From assembly GCA_963971425.1 (NCBI GenBank), contig OZ020526.1, positions 1,144,180-1,208,179 of the forward strand: DNA of 64,000 nucleotides, read 5' to 3'. The stretch comes from Bryoerythrophyllum caledonicum (lineage: Eukaryota > Streptophyta > Bryopsida > Pottiales > Pottiaceae). A program made the translations under genes and the position numbers. The notes below the pieces were generated by a model, which was given only the letters and a program-made list of their open reading frames with translations, was not told the origin of the DNA and did not search any database. This document shows positions 23,947 to 35,500 of the stretch, in pieces (the first letter of the stretch is position 1; each line of letters opens with the position of its first letter).

Positions 23947-24128
23947 TGAAATATTTAATAATAAGAACAAATCGGCAAACTTTTTAAGGGAAATGACTTA
24001 AAAGCTACAATTGATTTTAAAGCATATGAAGTATGCTATTTGAAGAAAATATTAATAGAAATTGCATTTTTATGTTGATTTTTGAATGTCTTGTATGAAT
24101 TCAAATCATAAGATTTTCCAACGATGAT
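23947..24128 (+). repeat. 180-bp direct repeat, left copy
   Basis: It starts TTTAATAATAAGAA and ends CCAACGATGA, and is repeated with only a few mismatches at 25411-25590. The two copies exactly bracket the GC-richer coding fragment at 24130-25410. Confidence 0.88.
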
Positions 24129-24129
24129 T

Positions 24130-24874
24130 AAAGGATCGTGTTGAGAATCTGGACTATGGGCTTGGTGGTGTAGGAGTCGATGATCCTCCTGAAACCGTGT
24201 TTCCCAGATGGAAAGACCCGGAGAGTCCCCAAGCCAAACGGTTCAAGAAGTTCCAACAAGATCGCCAACAAATCCTCGAGCGGCACATGGGCATCTCAAA
24301 ACGGTCCCAAACAGATCGCACTTCCGATGCTTCAACCTCATCTTCCTCAACCCCTCCTCCAAAATCCTCCCCAAGTGCTGCTCCATTCATCGCCAAAGAG
24401 GAATTAAGCGAGAGGTTGCAGTCGAATGGGAACGCTTCAGGTAGCAAGACAATAGTCACGAACACGGGTAAACAAGCCAAGCCCACTCCACGAGAATGGC
24501 ACCACACAAAGAAGTGGGCACAAGAGCTGCAACAGAAGTACGACCTGGAAACCGACCCGCAGCAGCGTGCGCTGATAGAGGAGGTGGGCCAAGACCTGGA
24601 CAGATGGATCACAGAGGACGAGATAGAGGAGGCGCAACGGCTGTTGTCCCACGGTTTAGCAGGGGAGGAGGAGTACATGAAGCGCCACTACGAGAAGACG
24701 AGGGAGAAGATCAAGCAGCAACATGACATGTTCGAGTCTCAGGGCATGCTCAACAAGTACGGCAAGTACAAGGAGACGAAGGAGGAGCCAGAGCTATGGT
24801 GGTTGGACTTACCCTTCGTGTGTTGCATTGGATCAGCTTTCAACCATGCAGGAAGTGGATACGATTCTTTCTGA
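24130..24874 (+). pseudogene. Inserted fragment of a host-type gene (retrocopy or gene fragment)
   Basis: An open frame runs from about 24131 (LKDRVENLDYGLGG) through PPETVFPRWKDPESPQAKRF to the stop after GSGYDSF at 24874. The first ATG in frame is at 24197 (225 codons), but clear coding sequence starts before it, so the 5' part is missing. The middle is Ser/Pro-rich. The C-terminal half is charged and helical: KKWAQELQQKYDLETDPQQR, GQDLDRWITEDEIEEAQRLL, then KYKETKEEPELWWLDLPFV. I do not recognise the family; charge pattern and WWLDLPFV suggest a nuclear-encoded plant protein with a C-terminal hydrophobic end. Base composition is much more GC-rich than its surroundings. Lack of introns, missing 5' end and flanking direct repeats favour a truncated retrocopy. 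The last 20 or so residues after WWLDLPFV may be unspliced sequence. Confidence 0.55.
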
Positions 24875-25410
24875 GAGAATGACGTGATGCGTTGTGTATG
24901 GTATATACGGTGTGAATATGATTATCAACCCTATTTCGTCAGTTGCCACCAAAAAAGTGTTCTAAATTCTTGGTCCAGTCTTTGGATTATCCATCGTTGG
25001 ATTTGTTTTAGCGGAAAATCTTACTCCAGTTTACGAAATAGAAGCTCACTTGGAGCACCGTGTGATCATTTTTTTTAATCTTTACCCACGTTTGATACGC
25101 TTCCCGATATCAACCAAGGATGATACATAGCATGAGTAGGTGGGTTGAATTGTAGGGTCACTGTATCTGAGCAGAGGTTTGGACGCATTAGTGGTGACAA
25201 AATTGTATGCTATGCAGCTTCAGTTTTGCAAGTGAGAAGTTCTATGTCGGTTTTGCCCCGAATTGCAAGTTGTCTTTCTTGGTGTTTTCCTCCATGTCAC
25301 CACAATGTATGACTGACCTTTGTTGTTGTGCAAATATATGTTATGCAAATTTTATTCTGAGGAGCACTAATAAAAAACCTTCCCCGGTCGGAACGACGGG
25401 TACCGATACT
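24875..25410. other. 3' part of the inserted fragment
   Basis: This follows the stop codon of the captured gene fragment and ends at the right direct repeat. It has a composition intermediate between the coding part and the AT-rich flanks. It may be 3' untranslated sequence. No poly(A) tract is seen at the junction (the last bases are ATACTAG), which weakens a LINE-mediated origin. Confidence 0.4.
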
Positions 25411-25590
25411 AGTTTAATAATAAGAAAAAATAGGCAAACTTTTTAAGGGAAATGACTTAAAAGCTACAATTGATTTTAAAGCACATAAAGTATGCTATTT
25501 GAAGAAAATATTAATAGAAATTGCATTTTTATGTTGATTTTTGAATGTCTTGTTTGAATTCAAATCATAAGATTTTCCAACGATGAATAA
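25411..25590 (+). repeat. 180-bp direct repeat, right copy
   Basis: It matches 23947-24128 at roughly 95 percent identity by eye, with differences such as CATATGAAG versus CACATAAAG. Far longer than an ordinary target site duplication. Confidence 0.88.
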
Positions 25591-25744
25591 ATTGTATTTA
25601 GAAACTTTCTTGAACTTCAAAAGGAAAACTTTAAAATATGTTGAAAATATAGTTAAAGTTTTTATATATATAGTCTGTGTTATATACATAGTCTTTAAAG
25701 TTAAAGACTATATATATTTATTTTATTTATTTGATTTCTAACTA

Positions 25745-25825
25745 TCATAATCTACCTCAAACAATGATCTGCACCAACTTTCTTAGGCACTATCACGATT
25801 GGTGATACCCACTTGGAATTAAACT
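25745..25825 (-). pseudogene. Gypsy reverse transcriptase fragment
   Basis: On the minus strand this reads KWVSPIVIVPKKVGADHCLR, the start of a Ty3/gypsy RT domain (the VSPIVxVPKKDG block). Only about 25 codons survive before the AT-rich flank. Confidence 0.65.
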
Positions 25826-25885
25826 CTGTTGAACGTCAGAGTAGATTTCCGGTAAGTTTTTACACTGCCTGGAAAGACTTATTAT
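25826..25885 (-). mobile_element. Small fragment of the gag-like family left end
   Basis: The sequence AACTCTGTTGAACGTCAGAG, then TTTCCGGTAAGTTTTTACAC, matches the block at 8850-8910 (copy B), 16420-16480 (copy D) and 44875-44935 (copy C). It is a 60-bp relic next to a gypsy RT fragment. Confidence 0.75.
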
Positions 25886-26718
25886 AAACAAAAAAATAAA
25901 TATACAAATATAATGTTTTTACCATATAATAAATAACATGGCTTCTATATCTCCAATGAGATTTTTTTTTTCATATATTTTACATGAAAGTTACTACATA
26001 TCTTTCTAAATATTTTGATTAAAAAATTCATTGATATTCTCTAAATTAATCATGAAAAGTATAAATGAACTATTGAAAATCAAGTTGTATAACGTGACAC
26101 CCATGAGTGCATCATAAATGATTTTTAAAGTGCTATCTTGTCAATTTAAAGATTTTAATACCTGAAATTAATACATTGTTGCATGAGTTTAATGAATACT
26201 TGAATCAAAACCATTTAATCCTAACAAGATCATTGTCCATAAATGGGCTTTTTGAGAATTGAGAAAGATTCTTATGGTGTCAAATTTAAGTATGATTCTC
26301 TTAGATTTGTTTGGAGGTAGGGAATCACAAGAGCTTTGTGGAAACATGAGTTTCTGAAAATGATCATTTGATGAATAATGATGCTATACAAGTATATGTT
26401 TTGGAATTATGGATTGCTTGGATAATTCCTACTAATTTGCAAATTTTTACATACAAGTTGATGACATGCTTGATTTTCAACAAAAAGAATTATTTCAAGG
26501 ATGCAAAAATGTCAATCTTAGAAGAGCAAGATTTTTAGGCATCATACAAAAAACATCTTCAACAATTATAGACAAATTTTATAGATTGTTTTACTTTTAC
26601 TTTTACTTTTTTCCTTGTCCTGAAACAAAAAATCAACTTTACATCCATGATTATTGAATTGTAATTTTATAATAAATAAAATCAACAAACAATTAGTTGG
26701 TTCTAATTACAAAGAATG
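25886..26718. other. AT-rich non-coding DNA
   Basis: No gene is visible. Around 26240-26300 the sequence AAATGGGCTTTTTGAGAA and its surroundings resemble 52450-52500 (AAAATGGGCTTTTTGAAAG), so a dispersed repeat family touches both places. Confidence 0.4.
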
Positions 26719-26720
26719 TA

Positions 26721-27690
26721 CAGTGGGGTACACAAATAATTCGAATTTTTTGCTTATGTACGTTTCCACACTACACTGCTGCCAACTTTGGCGCCCTCCT
26801 TAGGGCTGAAAATTTGTCAATTTACCATGAAATTTTTTGCACAAGATAATTTCTATGTTAAGAAAATGTATGCCAAATTTCAAGTATAGATGATGAATAC
26901 AAAAAAAGATATTCAAAATCTACCAAGATGTGTAGTTGTGAGCCATTCACAGCTGCCAACTTTGACATCCTCCCTAGGGTTGATTATTTTTTAATTTACC
27001 TTGAAATTTTTGACACAAGATCATCTCTTTGTTCATAATAAGTGTGCCGAATTCCAAGGCCACATGAAGAATACAAAAAAGGATATTCAAAATTGTTTCT
27101 CATAACTACATATTTTGGTAGATTTTGAAGATGGTTATTTGTATTCATCTTCTGTCCTTGAATTTTTGCACACATGTCATCAACATGGAGATGATCTTGT
27201 GCCAATAGTTTCATGGTCAATTAACAAATTTTCCGACCTAAGGAGGGTGCCAAAGTTGGCAATAGTGAAATGGTTTCCCTAATTGTTTCTCACAACTACA
27301 CATGTTGGTAGATTTAGATTTGTTTCTTTTCTTTTGTGGATCTTTTGGACTTGAAATTATACACACGTATAATCAACATAGAGATGGTCTTATGTCCAAA
27401 ATATCATGGGAAAAAATAAAAAATTGAATCCTTGGGAGGGTGTCAAAGTTGGCAGCAGTGAAATGTTTCTCACAACTATGCATGTTGGTAAATCTTGGAT
27501 ATCTTTTTTTGTATAAATCTCTTGGCCTTGAAATTTGGCGCACATGTTTTCAACATAGAATTGATCTTGTGCCAAAAATTTCATGGTAAATTGACAAATT
27601 TTCAGCCCTAAGGAGGGCGCCAAAGTTGGCAGCAGTGTAGTGTGGAAACGTACACAAGCAAAAAATTCGAATTATTTGTGTACCCCACTG
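26721..27690. mobile_element. 970-bp foldback MITE with TA target duplication
   Basis: The ends are CAGTGGGGTACACAAATAAT in inverse orientation at both sides, each next to a TA dinucleotide (26719-26720 and 27691-27692). The inverted repeats extend for more than 120 bp with almost no mismatches. Inside, a unit containing GCCAACTTTGxCxCCCTCC recurs in both orientations about every 150-250 bp, so the element is a nested series of inverted repeats. The TA duplication and CAGTG ends place it with Tc1/mariner elements. It has no transposase gene. Confidence 0.88.
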
Positions 27691-27714
27691 TACTAAAGTT
27701 TAGCAAGACTTACA

Positions 27715-27830
27715 CCTTTGGATTGAAGATTCTTCAACTAACATCTTTCATTTGGAGGTCATTTCAATATTTGAACCTTATCATGTTCAAATACGACACC
27801 ATACATGTAGAATATTGTGGACACTAGTGG
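27715..27830 (+). repeat. Direct repeat flanking the Tc1 element, left copy
   Basis: A block of about 110 bp including ATGTTCAAATACGACACC and CATACATGTAGAATA recurs at about 29580-29690 (ATGTTCAAATACAACACC). Similarity is roughly 85-90 percent by eye. Confidence 0.75.
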
Positions 27831-28015
27831 GATATTTTGATGGTTTAGATATAAAAGTGAAGAAAATATCATTATGTAAATATGTGCTATTTGCACTAAA
27901 AACTACATGTTTGAAGCATGTTTTGAAAAACATAACATGGTCTTGTGGGGATTAAATTTGCTTACAAAGTTATTTGTATTGAGTTATTTCTCAAAGGTCT
28001 GTGGGGGACCATATA

Positions 28016-29522
28016 CAGTGGCGACCAAAAGTGTCCGGACAGTGAAGCATCTCTCCGATAGGTATTGATTGTAGCATAGTTGGTGGGTTGGTAAGAGATT
28101 TATTGGGCTAGCTTTGATTAGTACACCTCATGGCACCTAATTAACATTGACTTCCTCAAAATATGCCACTTGTAGAGATTATACATGCAAAAATCATGAA
28201 GGGGTGTGTACAACTTAATATGCACGTAAGTTGCACACACCACTATCTTCTCATTACAAGTGCACTAGTGAGACTTTTTGTTTTGGGTTTTTTTGTGAGA
28301 TTTGGAAAGGCCTTTGGTGATTTGCTATGGCTCCTAGAAGGTTTGAGAATCAATGTATGGCAGTTCTTGAGATGTGTGGGCGAGGCAACTCATATGACGA
28401 GAATTCAGCAGTTTTGGGCATTCGTCAAAGCACTTCCTATGAGATAATTCAAAGTTTCGTGAAAGAGAGAGTCTAACAGACAAAACTTTGCCCAGTAGAC
28501 CTAGAATTCATGATGAATGTGGTGATTGTGACACTGTGAGGATATTATATGGTGGAAATACTAGTACAACGGTAGCTATAGGAAGAGTGTTACAATTTGA
28601 AGGCATGCGATTGAGTGATAATACAATTATGTCGTTTTTTCTAATGAGTCCAAATTTAAACTTGTTGGTTCAATTGTGCGTCAATATTGTTGGAGAAAGA
28701 GTGGAGAACGTCTTCTAGATTAGCATGTGCAAATTGCAATCAAACATGGAGGAGGAAGCATACTTGTTTAGGGTTGTATGAGTTGGAAAGGAGTTGGCAA
28801 GTTTCATTTGATTGAAGGAAAGATGGATAAATATGTATTCCGCAACATTTTAGAGACGGACTTTATGGGCACTATACGAATGCAAGGTTTAGAAGATGAT
28901 CAAGTTATCTTCCAACATGACAATGACCCAAAACACACTGCACATTACATTGTAAATTGGTTGCGAGCTCAAAAATTTCTCTTTATTGGACACCCTATAG
29001 AATCACCTCACCTCAATCCAATAGAACATCTTTGGAATGAAATAGATCCCCGCCCGAGAAGGTTTGAGAGGAAATCCACTGGTAAAAGTGACTTATGGGA
29101 GAAGATCCAAGAAATTTGGTACAATATAGAGCCTGATGTTGTTTGGAAGTTGATACGCTCTACAGCTGAAAAAGCTCTTGATGTCTACCAAGCAAGAGGT
29201 GGCTACGCACTGTAGTAGTGTTTGTGTTATTTTTTGTTGAATCATTGAGTTGTAAAGGTGTTTAGTATTCTTTAATCTTGGTTTCTAAAGTTGATATACA
29301 ATAAAAATCAATTTGATCATAAAGAATTGTACAGACTTGTTGAATATTTGAATTTCTATGTATTTTTCTAGTTCATATTTTCATTGAAAAGTTTGTGTTT
29401 TATGCTTGTTGCAACTACACGCGCTTGTGGTTGTGTTCTTCCTATTTTATGAGAGTTCATGTAGATTGGTAGCTGATTTTCCAAAAACGCTTCTCTAGTG
29501 CAACTATTTTTGATTGCCACTG
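28016..29522 (+). mobile_element. Tc1/mariner transposon with degenerate transposase
   Basis: The ends CAGTGGCGACCAAAA and CAGTGGCAATCAAAA (inverted) lie next to TA dinucleotides at 28014-28015 and 29523-29524, giving an element of 1507 bp. The transposase gene is on the plus strand. The length, ends and target site fit the Tc1 group. Confidence 0.9.
28328..29215 (+). pseudogene. Tc1-type DD34E transposase, broken
   Basis: The start codon at 28328 opens MAPRRFENQCMAVLEMCGRG, then a helix-turn-helix region with AVLGIRQSTSYEIIQSFVKE, before a stop near 28470. The middle (28470-28780) is shifted and has several stops. The frame 28778-29215 carries the second and third catalytic residues: FQHDNDPKHTA and SPHLNPIEHLWNEI, with 34 residues between the Asp and the Glu, which is DD34E. 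The C-terminal helices are intact up to the TAG at 29213. A functional copy would bind the CAGTGGC ends and cut and paste the element at TA sites. Confidence 0.88.
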
Positions 29523-29579
29523 TATATAGTCATGTATTTTACTCTTAGAATAAAAGAATACATTAAACTTTAGCAAGGC

Positions 29580-29690
29580 ATAAAAATTTGGATTGGAGAT
29601 TCTTCAACCAACATCTCCATTTGGAGATTATTTCAATATGTGAACCTTATCATGTTCAAATACAACACCATACATGTAGAATACAGGACC
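29580..29690 (+). repeat. Direct repeat flanking the Tc1 element, right copy
   Basis: Second copy of the block at 27715-27830. In both copies the sequence TTTAGCAAG(A/G)C precedes it. Confidence 0.75.
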
Positions 29691-30240
29691 ATTTTGCAAC
29701 TTTTCAAACATGTAGTAGGTGCAATAATGGTCTAAATTTGGAATGTCATTTGCCATTATTTTGGGCTCAACACAAATACAAACTCTTGTAACTATTGTAT
29801 ACATCAATTCTCACTCCTCATATGTCAAATACTCAAAAAACATCATGTTGTAACCAAAATGTGGCTTCCCAGACCTTTATGGGTTAACTCAACCATGTCA
29901 AGGATATGGTAAATGAATTGAACGAATTTGCATGATTTGATCATGAGCCGTTTAGAAATGTGCTCAAACATCATCTGTCATCAAGAACAACTGAATTTGT
30001 TCTGAAAATGTTGGTTGATGTAAAAACTAGCAAAAAGTTGATAAATAAAGAATGGCACAAGTGTTAGAAATGAGGTGAAGAGGGTAATAATTGACATCTT
30101 GTCATGATCAACAATCAATGGTTGCACAAAGCAACAGAGAACCATGCTTTAGTTATGGTCATTCACAATGTGAACCTCAAGATCACTTTTACTGTCTTCT
30201 ATTTTCGTTACTCTATGAAAACTTTGATACTGTTGAATTA

Positions 30241-30594
30241 AGGTAAGCCCCCCTAAAACCGACAAGTTAAGGAATGTGCATATATGGAGAGAGTAGATAA
30301 TTATACTATTATTTTTCAGTGATAGCCAATAGATTTACAATTCCAACCCAAGTGATTTCATATTTTTTCGATGAAAACTAAATTAGTTATGAATTTTCAA
30401 ATTGTACAGCCATGTTTAGTGGGTGGCCACTGGTAGGTACCCCCCACAACCAACAACAAGAAAAAAGGGTCTTGACTTATAGCAAACTTCCATTTGAAGC
30501 TTAGTTGGTGGTAATGGGATGGAAGAGGGTTGGATATACCCCAATTTTTGAGACGTTGGCTGTGGGTTTTTGTTGGTTATGGAGAGGCTTACCT
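30241..30594 (+). mobile_element. 354-bp MITE, first copy
   Basis: AGGTAAGCCCCCC at the left and GGCTTACCT at the right, with flanking TA (30239-30240 and 30595-30596). Its body matches 31385-31751 in the opposite orientation, including GGTGGCCACTGGTAGGTACC and TTTTTCAGTGATAGCCAATAG. TA duplications point to a Tc1/mariner-type MITE. Confidence 0.8.
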
Positions 30595-30596
30595 TA

Positions 30597-31384
30597 TATC
30601 TAGTGGTGGAGAATGAACTAAAACTATTTGATGTTGATTTGGATCAAGAATATTATTGTCCATTACAACTTTAATTTTTTAAAGACAGCCCTAATAGCAT
30701 AGCATGTAAAATCCATGACTGATGTCCAACAAAGAATTCATACGAAAGAGTGTGAAGGGTTGAAAAACCATTTGCAGAAACATGCCTTGGGCACTAAAGG
30801 GGCTAACTCAAGATTTGTGTTGATTTTTTCCATTGAGCTAATTTTGATGGAAAAGTGCCTAAGTATCTAACCTATAACAAAATTGTGGAGTTTGGAGGAT
30901 GGGAATACTTTGAATGGCAGAGGCTCACATGTGCATTAGGTAAATAGCTTCACATTGACATACAATACATGAAGTAAACACATACATGAGTGGTGACTTT
31001 TCAACTTCTATCTTCTTGATTGTACACAACAATGATCCAAAAATTACAGAAGTCAAAATGGAGGATTTACACATCATGAGGGGTCAACAATCACAGACGA
31101 CAAAGAGTCTCTTCAAGACAAACTTCATTAAAAATGTAAGACCAAATGATTTTCTGTGTATGTAGACATTCATAGTATTTAAAGTATTTGGCATAATATG
31201 TCAAGGTAAGTGACAAGTTCTGTAACACCGCATCATAATCTGATTTTTACAATCAGTACACGTTTTGTGTGCAAATCTGAATTGTGGAGTTCATAATCTA
31301 CAGATTTCATGCAAATTGAGGGTTGACACCAGAGACCAGAATGCGGTTTCCTGTGAACTAAGGTTGAAAGGCTTGAAACAACTA
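30597..31384. other. Spacer between two inverted MITE copies
   Basis: AT-rich, without an open frame longer than about 60 codons and without recognisable motifs. Confidence 0.4.
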
Positions 31385-31751
31385 AGGTAAGCCCCCCATA
31401 ACCAACAAAAACCCTTAGCCAACGCCTATAAAATTGGGATATATCCAACCCTCTTCCATCCCATTACCTCCAACTGAGCTCCAAATGGAGGTTTGCTATT
31501 AGTCAAGACCCTTACTTGTGGTCGACCCTTACTTGTGGTCGTTATTGGGGGTACCTACTGCTGGCCACCCACTAAACATGGCTGCACAGTTTGAAAAATT
31601 CACAACTAATTCAGTTTTCATCGAAAAAATATGAAACCACTTGGATTGGATTTGTAATTCTATTGGCTATCACTGAAAAATAATAGTATAATTATTTCCT
31701 CTCTCCATACATGCACATTCCTTGACTTGTCGGTTTTAGGGGCGCAAACCT
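31385..31751 (-). mobile_element. 367-bp MITE, second copy, inverted
   Basis: It starts AGGTAAGCCCCCC after TA (31383-31384) and ends GCGCAAACCT before TA (31752-31753). The body is the reverse complement of the first copy with scattered differences and a short duplication of CCCTTACTTGTGGTCG (31508-31540). The two copies could pair to form a large hairpin of about 1.5 kb. Confidence 0.8.
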
Positions 31752-31753
31752 TA

Positions 31754-32535
31754 CTACAAGGCTCTGCACATTTTGTCAGAGTGAAGCACTTGGCGACCTG
31801 GGCGTTTGTGAATACAGTACATGTGAAAGACAAACGAGAAGCTTCTTGTCTGTACGCACGAAGCTCAAGAACTACTGTTTACAGCCCAGCACTCGTACTG
31901 GATGACTCTATACAGCGCTCTCCTTTCTGGAGACCACAAAGGACAGGAAATTCCAACCACAAACGATAACACATCTGTTTGGAGGTCAGTGATCAACTAT
32001 CACCATGCCAGGAAGCAGGCGACAACCTTCTTGAGCCCGTTCTGCTACTTTCTTCTTCATATACCTAGTTGCCAGTTTTTCCAGTTGCGAAGCTGTCTTT
32101 GGAAGTAGCAGTTGCTAATTGTTACCGCTCAACGCTGGTAAACTCTCACGAATTGCCTTCTATAGTGGAGAATATGTTGTGAACAAACGACGATGACTTC
32201 ATGTAGGCGGCGGTCGCACTGCAGAGCCGACCTGGGGGTGAGAAGCCTTAGTGGTCACTGAGAGCTACTCAATTTAACCTGAAGACTACAGCTGCCAGCT
32301 TCGATGCAAAACAGTTGGCGACACGCCATCAGTGGTCCTGATCCTCGCCGGTATGAATAAGTTACTATTTGTCTGAAGAGGGTATTCACTCTGCACTTTC
32401 GATTTCGAGTCCCTGAGAGGGTCGACAGAGTATTTTCGTGGCAGACTTCAAGGGACAAACCAATGGAACACAAATTGCAAGCTCCATACCAAAGCAGCTA
32501 ATTTACCTTGTGATCGCTGGTCGCATGAATCAATT
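31754..32535. other. Intergenic, 3' side of the EXO70 gene
   Basis: Moderately GC-rich sequence between the MITE and the EXO70 stop codon. No coding homology is seen. It probably includes the EXO70 3' untranslated region, as that gene runs leftward and stops at 32536. Confidence 0.4.
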
Positions 32536-35500
32536 TCACCGCCTAGGTTCAACACGCGTCTTCCCCTCGAAGAATTCTCCCAGCATCCGTTCTAAGTCCT
32601 CAGGACTGTATCTGATGTATTTTCCTTTGCTTCTGTCACTTTCAATGATAGAGCTGCAAAACACGACAATAAATTTCATCAGACATGCTCTTGACAGTTC
32701 CATGCGATATCTTTCATACTTGTTTTTATTGGACAAAAACTGTTCCCAAGATGAGACACAATTAATAAAAACAAAGACGATAGGGGCACTAAAGGATACT
32801 CATAAAAAATGATTCAGATGTATACTACCTGTAGCGCTTTAAAAATGACCGATACGCTGGTAACAACACCTCAGCAACTGCCAGCCGGACAGCTTCCCTT
32901 AGCTCAGTGTCTGGTATAGTCCACTGAGTCTGACGATTGAATAATTCCTCAAGTAGCAAGCTGAAATTCTTGAACCTGCAATAAAACGGACATGGGTCAG
33001 GTCCCCGATGCTCTGTAGTAGACTCCGACATGATCTAAGTGCAAAAGGTTAAAAAGTTACCGGAAAGACCATAATCACGGCACTACGACACCACTATTGC
33101 ATCATGAACATTAAATCAGAAGGGCAAGGTTCATCAACAGGTGACCAAAACAGTCATGATAATCACGGCTAGGCAAGTTGTCAACAGTCATGACGAGCTC
33201 TACCAGCATTTCAACGACCTAACTCACCTCTCTTTGATGGCAGATTTCGAAATACCACTACTATCAGAAGACCCACCACTAAGTTGTCCACTTGAAGACG
33301 CGGACCCACTCAAATAGGACAGGGCCTGCAAGGCAACAGGTAGCTCAGAATTACAATATCCAGAGAGATATGCGAACTGCAAGTAATTGTTCAAGCCTAT
33401 AAGCAAGTTCTTCCAAAAGAAGGTCAAAGAAGTGAAAGGCAAAGAGAAACAAACTTCACTGACCAGAAAATGGACATAGCAGGAAGAAAATATACAAACA
33501 TAGTATTCACCTTGCTCCAGGCAGCACGCTGATACGTATTTGCATGCTGCTGGACAATACGTCTTTGTCTTTGAACCCAGTCATCTCCGAGTAGATCTTT
33601 TGCCTCTGACCTGTTAGGCAATAATATGTCCTTGTCAGCGGAAAATATTACACATCATCAACGCAAAATAGCCTCTTGTACAATTCACAAGGTTTAGGGG
33701 CGAATTGCTACTAGGCTATGCCACCAATGATCATAATGAAGAGATAGTGACAAGCATGTCTCTACATTGGCAAAGAAATTCAAGAACCATGAATCTAGGT
33801 AGCATCTGGGAAAGCCACGCATTTTCAAGATGCAGTGCGAAGCTCAGCCCAGCGCATGAATATGACACCGGTAAATAGGACAGCGACGACATTGAAACTA
33901 CTTACTTTCTGACAGATCGGACCATGTAATGTATGTTGTTCATGAGAAACAGCTGTGTCAGAGCAGGATCCCTGTACAATTTCGACTTCCCATCCAAATT
34001 GGTTTGCAGCACAGACATAATGCGCATTGTTGCTGCAGCCAAAGGTGAGGGGGTATCGCCAGTTTGGGGCTGTCCACCTCCCAACAAGCTGTTTAAAGTT
34101 TTTTGATAACTGCCATCACCACCACCCACAAGGGACGTGCACACTGTTATAATGAGTTTGCTCTGATCCATCAAAATGGTAGTCTGACGTAGGATACGCT
34201 ACGTCACCGTGATGACGACAACAACACTAGAGCAAGTAGTTGAACTGCTAACAATGATAGAAAACTAGACATGATGCACCTTGATGGCACCAAGAAAATG
34301 AGAATATAGAACCCCAACACCTGATACGGGTTTTCGAACAGTACCCTAAACCCTAATACCTGAAAAAACACATCCAAAAATCTGATGGGAGGAAATACTT
34401 ACTCAAATAAAAACTTGACATAATTGATCACATAACTTGTGAGAGGATGCACTGTTCCATCTAAAACAGGAGTCTTAGTGGCATCTGTTGACACCGCATC
34501 TTCGAAATCACCAAAAGTATCCTTGGCTGTCTGAGCAAGACGTTGTATCAAATCTTGTGCAGCTTGTCTAATGCCTGTTGCAGACGTCGAAGAAAACACA
34601 ATTTCCATCTGCAGATCACCAGGATACCATGAGGACATGACTAGAATGGGTGCACAAAATGAATTGAGACCGACATATTTCAGAACTAGCCAAATAAAAC
34701 GTATTACAAACTAAAAAAAAAGCATGCCATTGCTAAGGCGGGAAAACATCAGAATCGTAATTACTGACGTTATTGCACAGCATGTACAACAAAAAAAAGA
34801 TCAGAAAGAAATATCACAAAAATTTGAACTTCAACCGCTAAAACAATATTAACGACGGACAAATAGAAGGCTAAGTTCATAAGAAGGTTCACGGAAGTAA
34901 CGAAGCTCAACCTCTGGAAGTAGATCATGCATGGTTTCATACATATCGAGTAGCACGAAGAGCTTCTCTGGCGACTTCTTGCTTCTTGCTATAGCTTCTC
35001 CAAAACTCAGGAGCATATGCACACTGGAGTCAGCCACATCTGCAAAGCACTTCTCCCGATGCGGATCCAGGTGGTACCATATCTGGTCACATAGTTTCCG
35101 TTCCGCGGCAAATAATAGCTTCGCCTGAAATGACCACGTACGTTATTATGCATCGACAAAGACTGAAAGTCCACGGTTGGACTATGCCTTCCTCAAACCT
35201 GAACTAATCAACGTAATCGACAACAGAGGTTTCTCATCATCAGCAGCTGATAAACTTCACCCCTACAGGAGGTAAGTCGTTGAATTAGCAGAAACTGATT
35301 GTTGCTAAGAATTGACACCAAATGTCATAGTAACCTACAGATATCCGCATGTATTGAATCCAGCTACCAATCTTGACTTCCAGGGCTTCCCACTGCATCT
35401 TCTGCACATCCTCCTTGCTTAACTTCTCCACCCCAAGCTTTCTCAAACTTTGTTCCAAGGTTGAAGCCCTTACATCTCTTTTTCACAAAAGATTAGTAAA

